Position numbers and translations under genes: made by a program
Source: an uncultured Collinsella sp.
GTDB lineage: Bacteria > Actinomycetota > Coriobacteriia > Coriobacteriales > Coriobacteriaceae
Reading direction: 5' to 3'
Length of the DNA: 12,664 bases
Assembly: GCA_900550735.1 (NCBI GenBank)
Contig: URTD01000040.1
Location: 1-12,664, forward strand
The notes under the pieces: generated by a model
The model's input: the letters and a program-made list of their open reading frames with translations, nothing else
What the model was told of the DNA's origin: nothing
Database searches by the model: none
Shown: positions 7,702-12,664 of the stretch, one piece after another
How positions within the stretch are numbered: the first letter of the stretch is position 1
Layout of the letters: each line of letters starts with the position of its first letter

Positions 7702-8556
7702 ATGAGTGAAAACGTAACGAAAACCAAGGAGCATGACGGACGGAAGCCGGGCGAGGACTATCGCGACGCGGACGGCATCCTCGTCTGCGGGAAATGCGGA
7801 GAGCCACGCGAGCGGATGTTCCCGGCGGGCGGAATCTTCAAGGAGCCGCACCTTGTCCCGACCATGTGCCGTTGCCAGAGGGAGGAAACGGACAGGCAGC
7901 GCGAGGAAACCGAGCGGGCGGAGAAAAGGCGTAGGACGGAACGGCTAAGGAAGCAGTGCTTCCCCTCATCCGGCAGGTACGCCTTCTGCACCTTCGATGC
8001 CGATGACGGCAGGAACGCGGCTCAGAGCACCGTCTGCAAGGCATTTGCCGCGACCTTCGACCCGAAAGACCCGGAGGGGCTTGTCCTGTACGGGAAGCGC
8101 GGCACGGGCAAGAGCTTCCATGCGTCCTGCATCGCGAATGCCGTCATCGAGCGCGGGTTCTCCTGTCTCGTGACCGATATCAAGCAGGTCGTGAACCTGA
8201 TGGAATCCTCCTTCGAGAAGCGTTCCGGGAACCTTGAGAGAATCCTCGCCCCAGACCTCCTCATCCTTGAAGACCTCGGTGCCCAGCGCTCCACCGAGTA
8301 CGTCATGGAGCACGTCTACGACGTTATCGACGGACGCTACAAGGCAGGGAAACCGATGGTGATAACGACGAACTTCGACTTTCGCGAGAGAATCCTGAAC
8401 GCCACGGCAGATGACCCGTGGGGACGTGTCTTCGACCGCATCGTTGAGGTCGGGTTCCCGGTGAAGTACGACGGCAATTCGCGCCGTCGGGAAATCGGAA
8501 TGAAGAACCGCAAAGATTTCAAGCGGAAGTTGGGAATCGAGGGGATAGAATCGTAG
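7702..8556 (+). CDS. DnaC/IstB-like AAA+ helicase loader
   Basis: This ATPase probably loads the replicative helicase at the element's replication origin, working with a replisome organiser. In the 284 residues, an N-terminal cysteine cluster (Cys29, Cys32, Cys56, Cys58: CGKC and CRC) suggests a zinc site, followed by a charged helical stretch (60-85). Walker A GKRGTGKS is at 131-138 and Walker B LLILEDLG at 186-193, with the following GAQRSTEY and ITTNFD (221-226, sensor 1). RVFDRIVEV (242-250) holds a likely arginine finger. The organisation is like DnaC/DnaI. ATG is preceded by AGGACGAGG. It stands alone between the structured region 7589-7673 and a terminator. The name DnaC-like refers to fold and context; transposition helpers of the IstB type are related, but no transposase is adjacent. 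Confidence 0.88.
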   Translation: MSENVTKTKEHDGRKPGEDYRDADGILVCGKCGEPRERMFPAGGIFKEPHLVPTMCRCQREETDRQREETERAEKRRRTERLRKQCFPSSGRYAFCTFDADDGRNAAQSTVCKAFAATFDPKDPEGLVLYGKRGTGKSFHASCIANAVIERGFSCLVTDIKQVVNLMESSFEKRSGNLERILAPDLLILEDLGAQRSTEYVMEHVYDVIDGRYKAGKPMVITTNFDFRERILNATADDPWGRVFDRIVEVGFPVKYDGNSRRREIGMKNRKDFKRKLGIEGIES

Positions 8557-8596
8557 CGGAGCGGTTTTTAAGCATCAGCCGCTTCTTCCTGATTCT

Positions 8597-8667
8597 GGTG
8601 CCGATTTCCTTCCCGGCACCGTCCCCGCGCCCCGTAGCGTATCGACGCTGCGGGGCTTTCTTTTTCC
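8597..8667 (+). terminator. hairpin plus strong terminator after the helicase loader
   Basis: A first hairpin pairs GGTGCCG (8597-8603) with CGGCACC (8614-8620). Immediately after it, a 12-bp stem (8629-8640 with 8645-8656, one G-U) over ATCG is followed by CTTTCTTTTT. The second is a clear intrinsic terminator that separates the replication gene from the regulatory genes. Confidence 0.88.
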
Positions 8668-8681
8668 TCTTGGCAGGAAAG

Positions 8682-8713
8682 GGCACGGAAATCGTGCCTA
8701 TACCGAAAGGAGG
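8682..8713 (+). promoter_or_regulatory. hairpin just before the ribosome binding site of the sigma-like gene
   Basis: GGCACG (8682-8687) pairs with CGTGCC (8693-8698) over GAAAT. A strong Shine-Dalgarno, AAAGGAGG, follows at 8706-8713, eight bases before ATG 8722. The hairpin does not overlap the Shine-Dalgarno, so its effect, if any, is uncertain. No clear promoter is visible in the short gap after the terminator. Confidence 0.35.
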
Positions 8714-8721
8714 AAAAAAAG

Positions 8722-9168
8722 ATGACGAAAGAGAAAGCGAACCGTAACGAAGTGGTCGGCATGTTCCTGACCTATTGCCGGAAGACCCTCGTGAACGCGC
8801 GGACGGACGTTTTGAGGGAGCGCAAAAGGAGACGCAACCGCGAGGTGCTGTTCTGCGACCTCAGAAGAAGTGAACTCGAAAGCCTTGCGGACTGGCAGGA
8901 CGTGCCGGAGCGGGAAACCGTATTCGATGCCGCCGGGAAGCCTATCGGCGTGACAGACAAAGACCTCGCGGATGCGCTGGAAAAACTCTGCCCAGAGGAG
9001 CAGGCAATCATCCTGCTCTCCTATTTTGCCGGATGGTCGGATAGGCGTATCGGTGAGGACATGGGGTTCCCACGCTCCACGGTGCAGAACCGTCGCGCCC
9101 GTGCGCTCGCCCGTCTTGCGGACATTCTGACGGAAGGGGGTGACCCGCATGGTAAAGGGAAAGATTGA
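8722..9168 (+). CDS. Tn916 Orf7-like sigma-70 region 4 regulatory protein
   Basis: This is a small DNA-binding protein related to sigma-factor region 4, which in Tn916-type elements (Orf7) helps switch on transfer and excision genes. In 148 residues the C-terminal half carries LCPEEQAIILLSYFAGWSDR (89-108), then IGEDMGFPRSTVQNRRARAL (110-129), the typical helix-turn-helix with SxVxxRRxRAL recognition helix. The N-terminal half (about 15-60) has FLTYCRKTLVNARTD, as in Orf7-type proteins, and a basic stretch RERKRRRNR. The start has a very strong AAAGGAGG. It overlaps the next gene by 20 bases, which suggests coupled translation and joint function. Sigma-region-2 is absent or very degenerate, so whether it acts as a true sigma factor is open. 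Confidence 0.85.
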   Translation: MTKEKANRNEVVGMFLTYCRKTLVNARTDVLRERKRRRNREVLFCDLRRSELESLADWQDVPERETVFDAAGKPIGVTDKDLADALEKLCPEEQAIILLSYFAGWSDRRIGEDMGFPRSTVQNRRARALARLADILTEGGDPHGKGKD

Positions 9169-9370
9169 CTACGATACCGTCGTTGCCGCGACAGGCGGAG
9201 ATGCCCTTGCTGCCGGGGCGGTGCTCGATTACTTCAACGACTTCATGGACGGACTCTGCACCGGATTCTACACCGACGCGGATGGCTTCTGGGATTACGG
9301 CATCGACCTCTCGATGAAATCGTTCATGCAGGCGAAGCTGTTGCGTGCGATGCTGAGGTTTAAACCGTAA
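9149..9370 (+). CDS. Tn916 Orf8-like small helix-turn-helix protein
   Basis: The 73-residue protein matches the conjugative-transposon helix-turn-helix family (Pfam HTH_16 type) found right after Orf7-like proteins. It has a KIDYDTVVAATGGDALAAGA start, then VLDYFNDFMDGLC, TGFYTDADGFWDYGIDLSMK and a C-terminal FMQAKLLRAMLRFKP. Its role is probably regulatory and unproved. I chose ATG 9149 over the in-frame GTG at 9140 because GGAAGGGGG (9132-9140) is eight bases upstream of the ATG, while the GTG lies in the Shine-Dalgarno itself. It begins inside the end of the Orf7-like gene (20-base overlap) and ends 135 bases before the DUF3173 gene. Confidence 0.82.
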   Translation: MVKGKIDYDTVVAATGGDALAAGAVLDYFNDFMDGLCTGFYTDADGFWDYGIDLSMKSFMQAKLLRAMLRFKP

Positions 9371-9420
9371 ACAGTAAAACCACAAACACAGGAAACCAGA
9401 CAACCAGAAAGAAGGAAAGG

Positions 9421-9486
9421 AAGCAGACTATATACAAACACGCTCTGACCTGCTACAATACAGTCAGAAAGACGAGTAGTCTGCTT
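9421..9486 (+). promoter_or_regulatory. extended -10 promoter for the excision/integration genes inside nested inverted repeats
   Basis: TGCTACAAT (9451-9459) is an extended -10 element. TATACA at 9431-9436 is 17 bases before TACAAT and matches four of six -35 bases. The outer arms AAGCAGACTA (9421-9430) and TAGTCTGCTT (9477-9486) are a perfect 10-bp inverted repeat around the promoter. The inner arms TCTGAC (9444-9449) and GTCAGA (9463-9468) bracket the -10 box. Both repeats are centred on nearly the same point (about 9454-9456). This layout suggests an operator for a repressor or Xis-like protein. Confidence 0.6.
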
Positions 9487-9505
9487 TCCTGTCAAAAGGA
9501 GAGCC

Positions 9506-9748
9506 ATGGTAACCGTAACGAAAAGAGATTTAGTTGCCCTCGGCTATGGGAACTCTTTCGCCACCGATATCATCCGTCTGGCGAAAATTCGCATGGTTGA
9601 GAAGGGCTATCCCTTCTACTCCTCACGCAAGCTCGACCGCGTTCCGGCGGAAGCCGTCGAGGAGCTTCTTGGGATTGCCTTAGACGGTGATGCCGCTGGT
9701 CGCGCTCCTGAAAAAGGAGTAAAGACAAATGGCAAACGACCAAATTAA
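9506..9748 (+). CDS. DUF3173 protein, candidate excision/directionality factor
   Basis: The 80-residue protein matches the DUF3173 family, which nearly always lies just before a tyrosine integrase in Firmicutes integrative elements. Visible family features are VTKRDLVALGYGNSFATDII (4-23), KIRMVEKGYPFYSSRKL (27-43) and RVPAEAVEELLGIAL (45-59). The DLV..GY and RVP.EAVEE.LG blocks suggest a small winged-helix or helix-turn-helix fold, in keeping with a recombination directionality factor, but biochemical proof for the family is not known to me. AAAGGAGAG lies about 5 bases before ATG. The last 20 bases overlap the integrase start, so the two are probably translated together from the promoter at 9431-9459. 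Confidence 0.85.
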   Translation: MVTVTKRDLVALGYGNSFATDIIRLAKIRMVEKGYPFYSSRKLDRVPAEAVEELLGIALDGDAAGRAPEKGVKTNGKRPN

Positions 9749-10913
9749 GAAAGCCGATAACGGCACCTACTATTTCCGCGCCAATCTCGGATTCGACCAT
9801 TCCACGGGAAAGCGGATTCAGAAATACCGGAGCGGATTCAAAACAAAAAAAGAAGCGAAAGAGGAATATGCAAAACTCGTTTTGCAATTTGCTTCCCAAT
9901 CGCTTCCCACCGAACAGAAAAGGATTCCCTTCGGAACGTTCATTGAGGACACCTACCTGCCTTGGTATCAGACACAGGTAAAGGAGAGTACCTTCGAGAA
10001 CCGCGCCGGTACGGTGCGGAAACACTTCTCCTGCTTCTACGAGAAGTTTACCGATGCCATCGAGCCAATCGACATACAGAACTGGCAGCTTGCCCTCATC
10101 CGGGCGGGATATAGCCCCAACTATGTGCGCGTCACACAGGGAATGCTCTCCGTTGCCTTCGACCGTGCCGTCATATTGGGTATTACGGAAAGGAACCCGT
10201 CACGGATGGTCGGCAACGTTCGTGGGCAGAAACCGCTTGTGGACTTCTGGACGCTTGAGGAGTTCGAGAAGGTGATTTCCAAACTCTACAAGGGAGACTA
10301 CTACGAGCACTACCTGTTCATCAGCCTGCTCTTCCTGTTCATGAGTGGGATGCGGCTTGGGGAAGCATCTGCCCTCCTGTGGAGCGATATCGACTTCACG
10401 ACCGGGCTTTGTTCCATCACCAAAACGCTCTATTACCACAACCAGTCGGACTACAAGTTCACGAAACCGAAGACGCGTGCGGCAATCCGCTCCATCTATC
10501 TGGATGAGGACACGCTTTCCGAACTCGCCGCATGGCGCAAGGTGCAGCGCGTTGTCATCCCTGACTGCGAGTTCGTATTGAGCTACAACGGGCTTCCGAC
10601 CACAAAGACAAGGCTTCCGCGTGCGATGAAGAAGCTCGCAGACCTCGCAGGCGTTCACCGCGTCCGGGTTCACGACCTCCGACACTCCCACGCGTCACTT
10701 CTCATCAACATGGGAGAAAGCCCACTGCTCCTCAAGGAACGGCTCGGGCATGAGAAGATACAGACCACGCTTGGGACTTACGGGCACCTGTACCCCAATA
10801 CCAACCAAGCGGTCGCGAAGAAACTTACCGGCATCCTCAACTACAGTGAGCCGAAGATGAGCATCGCGAACTACACGAGCAACCAACACACGGCGGACTA
10901 CCACCGTGTATGA
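9729..10913 (+). CDS. int: site-specific tyrosine integrase of an integrative element
   Basis: The integrase catalyses integration and excision of the element between attP and attB. It has 394 residues, close to Tn916 Int. Residues 10-57 (GTYYFRANLGF, KYRSGFKTKKEA) form the arm-type DNA-binding domain. Residues 67-165 are the SAM-like core-binding domain. Residues 175-370 are the catalytic domain with Arg209 (MSGMRLGEA), Lys248 (KPKTR), His315 and Arg318 (HDLRHSHAS), His341 (GHEK) and the nucleophile Tyr351 (LGTYGHLYP). All catalytic positions are present, so it looks active. The start at 9729 has AAAGGAG nine bases before it and overlaps the DUF3173 gene by 20 bases. It points out of the element toward guaA, as expected when the element sits at a guaA 3' end. 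Confidence 0.95.
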   Translation: MANDQIKKADNGTYYFRANLGFDHSTGKRIQKYRSGFKTKKEAKEEYAKLVLQFASQSLPTEQKRIPFGTFIEDTYLPWYQTQVKESTFENRAGTVRKHFSCFYEKFTDAIEPIDIQNWQLALIRAGYSPNYVRVTQGMLSVAFDRAVILGITERNPSRMVGNVRGQKPLVDFWTLEEFEKVISKLYKGDYYEHYLFISLLFLFMSGMRLGEASALLWSDIDFTTGLCSITKTLYYHNQSDYKFTKPKTRAAIRSIYLDEDTLSELAAWRKVQRVVIPDCEFVLSYNGLPTTKTRLPRAMKKLADLAGVHRVRVHDLRHSHASLLINMGESPLLLKERLGHEKIQTTLGTYGHLYPNTNQAVAKKLTGILNYSEPKMSIANYTSNQHTADYHRV

Positions 10914-10916
10914 GAA

Positions 10917-10956
10917 AGAAAAAACGGGTGCCCTCCCGCCAAGAAGCAACACCCGT
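10917..10956 (-). terminator. minus-strand terminator between guaA and int
   Basis: On the minus strand, ACGGGTG and CACCCGT (10950-10956 and 10924-10930) form a 7-bp stem over a 19-base loop, followed by a run of T (complement of 10917-10924, A-rich on the plus strand). It would stop transcripts coming from the guaA side before they run antisense through int. Confidence 0.6.
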
Positions 10957-11000
10957 CCGCAGCCCATAAACCGCGTTTCTTATTCTACTTTAAGACCGCG

Positions 11001-11092
11001 CACTGTGCAATCAGTGTGCAATCGCGAAAACGGGGAGCCTTGAACCCCTTATAAACAAAGGGTTTGCGGCTCACCGGATTCTACTCAAACTC
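11001..11092. other. putative right attachment junction of the element at the guaA 3' end
   Basis: The 167 bases between int and guaA hold the expected parts of an attachment region. TGTGCAATC is directly repeated at 11004-11012 and 11015-11023, exactly 11 bases apart (about one helical turn), like integrase arm sites. A hairpin pairs GAGCC (11035-11039) and AACCC (11043-11047) with GGGTT (11060-11064) and GGCTC (11068-11072). The guaA stop codon follows. The crossover core probably lies in the last codons of guaA, but it cannot be defined because no second copy occurs in the window. ATTCTACT occurs at 10982-10989 and 11078-11085. Confidence 0.5.
11031..11072 (-). terminator. possible guaA terminator on the minus strand
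   Basis: Read on the minus strand, the hairpin with arms 11068-11072/11035-11039 and 11060-11064/11043-11047 lies 9 bases after the guaA stop and is followed by CCCCGTTTTCG. The T-run is only four bases, so efficiency is doubtful. The same hairpin may be part of the attachment region. Confidence 0.35.
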
Positions 11093-12628
11093 AATCGTTC
11101 CCGGCGGTTTACTCGTCAGATCATAGAATACTCTGTTAACCCCACGAACTTCATTGATAATTCTGCTCATTACTTTATCAAGTACTTCATACGGAATCTT
11201 CGCTGCCTCAGCAGTCATAAAATCTACCGTATTCACTGCACGAAGTGCAACTGCATAATCGTAAGTTCTCTCGTCACCCATAACACCAACGCTTCTCATG
11301 TTGGTCAGGGCTGCAAAATATTGTCCGATGCTGCGGTCAAGTCCCGCGTTTGCAATCTCTTCTCTGTAAATTGCATCTGCATCCTGTACGATCCGTACTT
11401 TTTCAGCCGTTACTTCTCCGATGATACGGATTCCAAGTCCCGGTCCCGGGAATGGCTGACGGAATACAAGCTTCTCCGGAAGTCCAAGTTCAAGACCTGC
11501 CTTGCGGACTTCATCTTTGAAGAGATCACGAAGTGGTTCAATGATTTCTTTGAAATCAACATACTCCGGAAGTCCTCCTACGTTGTGATGAGACTTGATC
11601 ACTGCTGATTCTCCGCCAAGTCCGCTTTCTACAACGTCCGGGTAAATCGTTCCCTGTGCAAGGAATTCCACTGCACCGATCTTCTTTGCTTCTTCTTCAA
11701 AAATACGGATAAATTCTTCTCCGATAATTTTACGCTTTGCTTCCGGTTCTGTAACTCCAGCAAGCTTGTTGTAGTATCTTTCCTGTGCATTGACACGGAT
11801 AAAGTTCAGGTCAAACTGACCATTCGGTCCAAATACTGCCTCAACTTCATCGCCTTCATTCTTACGAAGAAGACCGTGATCTACAAATACGCAGGTAAGC
11901 TGTTTGCCGATTGCTCTGGAAAGCAGTCCTGCTGCCACAGAGGAATCAACTCCGCCTGAAAGCGCAAGAAGTACTCTTCCGTCCCCAACTTTTTCACGGA
12001 TTTCCTGGATGGTATTTTCAACAAATGCATCCATCTTCCATTCGCCGACACATCCACAGACATTCTTTACAAAGTTGTTGATCATCTTGGTTCCTTCCGG
12101 TGTATGAAGCACTTCAGGATGGAACTGGATTGCATAAAGCTTTTCTGCTGCATTTTCTGCTGCTGCTACCGGACAGTCTGCTGTGTGTGCAGTAATCTCA
12201 AATCCCGGTGCCACCTGCGAAATATAATCAAAATGGCTCATCCAGCAGGTTGTTGTTGCAGATACATTTTCAAATACTTTGGAATCTTTCTTGTCGATGA
12301 TGACTTCTGTCTTACCATATTCTCTGACGTCAGCTTTTTCAACTTTTCCGCCAAGTACGTGAGACATAAGCTGTGCACCATAACAAAGACCAAGTACAGG
12401 AATACCAAGGTTGAACAATTCATCTGTGCACGAAGGTGCTCCCGGCTCGTAACAACTGTTAGGACCACCGGTGAGAATAATTCCCTTAGGATTCATGGCT
12501 TTGATTTTTTCAATGTCTGTCTTATATGAGTATATCTCACAGTACACATTACATTCCCTGACACGACGAGCTACAAGCTGGTTGTACTGTCCGCCAAAGT
12601 CTATAACAATAACCTTTTCCTGATTCAT
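11081..12628 (-). CDS. guaA: glutamine-hydrolysing GMP synthase, low-G+C Firmicutes type
   Basis: GuaA converts XMP to GMP with ATP and glutamine, the last step of guanine nucleotide synthesis, in the cytosol. The 515-residue protein is full length. The N-terminal class I glutamine amidotransferase domain has GLCYGAQ with nucleophile Cys82, and His170/Glu172 (FHPEV). The ATP pyrophosphatase domain has the P-loop SGGVDSS (224-230). The dimerisation domain has FPGPGLGIRI and the conserved end SKPPGTIEFE. On the minus strand, GAAAGGGA lies four bases before the ATG at 12626-12628. Composition (about 43% G+C in a sample line, many AT-ending codons) is unlike the genes at 1145-7179, so it comes from a different genome type, probably Lachnospiraceae. 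The gene is convergent with int. The guaA 3' end is a known insertion hotspot. Sequence upstream of 12628 is only 36 bases; no riboswitch can be judged. Confidence 0.95.
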   Translation of the reverse strand: MNQEKVIVIDFGGQYNQLVARRVRECNVYCEIYSYKTDIEKIKAMNPKGIILTGGPNSCYEPGAPSCTDELFNLGIPVLGLCYGAQLMSHVLGGKVEKADVREYGKTEVIIDKKDSKVFENVSATTTCWMSHFDYISQVAPGFEITAHTADCPVAAAENAAEKLYAIQFHPEVLHTPEGTKMINNFVKNVCGCVGEWKMDAFVENTIQEIREKVGDGRVLLALSGGVDSSVAAGLLSRAIGKQLTCVFVDHGLLRKNEGDEVEAVFGPNGQFDLNFIRVNAQERYYNKLAGVTEPEAKRKIIGEEFIRIFEEEAKKIGAVEFLAQGTIYPDVVESGLGGESAVIKSHHNVGGLPEYVDFKEIIEPLRDLFKDEVRKAGLELGLPEKLVFRQPFPGPGLGIRIIGEVTAEKVRIVQDADAIYREEIANAGLDRSIGQYFAALTNMRSVGVMGDERTYDYAVALRAVNTVDFMTAEAAKIPYEVLDKVMSRIINEVRGVNRVFYDLTSKPPGTIEFE

Positions 12629-12664
12629 ATTGTCCCTTTCATATATTGTTTTTCCTAAACCACA

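Larger units (their letters stand above)
7343..11080 (+). mobile_element. integrase end of a Tn916-related integrative element, left end missing
   Basis: The gene set replisome organiser fragment, DnaC-like loader, Orf7-like sigma-region-4 protein, Orf8-like helix-turn-helix protein, DUF3173 and tyrosine integrase is the conserved right end of many Firmicutes and gut actinobacterial conjugative or mobilisable elements. All genes point toward the integrase. No relaxase, coupling protein, type IV secretion gene or cargo is present in this part. Its G+C (about 54-65% along its length) differs from the guaA that follows. The right limit is the region before the guaA stop. The left limit is not a natural end, since it cuts a gene. 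Confidence 0.8.

Noticed and set aside
9140..9148. GTG start for the Orf8-like gene
   Set aside because: The GTG overlaps the GGAAGGGGG Shine-Dalgarno; ATG 9149 is spaced correctly from it.
7343..11080. Possible defence or other cargo system inside the element
   Set aside because: All genes in the segment are replication, regulation or recombination functions; no cargo gene is present, and the left part of the element is missing.

Overview
The window reads as three blocks with different ancestry. Bases 1 to about 7342 are a G+C-rich (roughly 60%), mostly GCC/GGC/GAG-codon chromosomal segment of a Collinsella-like actinobacterium (class Coriobacteriia). This is inferred from base composition, the split transketolase, the Ala/Lys/Glu-tailed ribosomal protein L31 and the secA-prfB pair. 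Bases about 7343 to 11080 are the integrase end of an integrative element of the Tn916-related kind carried by gut bacteria. Bases 11081 to 12664 hold a complete guaA on the minus strand at about 43% G+C (counted on one sample line), with a typical Firmicutes (Lachnospiraceae-like) sequence.

Layout of the left block: a terminator of an unseen upstream gene (64-94), a non-coding stretch with two further hairpins, and a promoter and structured leader for rpmE (412-837). A strong terminator follows, then a repeat-rich intergenic region, secA (1145-3937) and prfB (3937-5085, overlapping secA by one base). After that come a terminator placed directly against the ribosome binding site of a YitT-family membrane protein gene (5251-6141), and the two-subunit transketolase genes tktN (6349-7179) and tktC (from 7181). 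These are translation, export and central carbon genes with no single shared pathway.

The tktC reading frame is broken after about 54 codons. It continues in frame into the C-terminal part of a phage/ICE-type replisome organiser (to 7570). Next come a four-helix candidate structured RNA (7589-7673), a DnaC-like helicase loader (7702-8556), a terminator, a Tn916 Orf7-like sigma-region-4 protein (8722-9168), an Orf8-like small helix-turn-helix protein (9149-9370), a promoter inside nested inverted repeats, a DUF3173 protein (9506-9748) and a tyrosine integrase (9729-10913). The likely division of labour in the element is autonomous replication (organiser plus loader), regulation (Orf7/Orf8-like) and excision/integration (DUF3173 plus Int).

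The integrase end abuts the 3' end of guaA, a known integration hotspot, so the right junction looks like a real attachment junction. The left junction does not: it cuts the middle of a gene on both sides, and no second copy of the guaA end was seen. The simplest reading is that the contig is chimeric, joined at about 7343; a real rearrangement is the alternative. I did not find a convincing new multi-gene system. The best leads are the structured RNA in the element, an RF2 with SPT in place of the canonical SPF anticodon tripeptide, the doubled-length L31 with a foldable leader, and the repeat-built secA upstream region.
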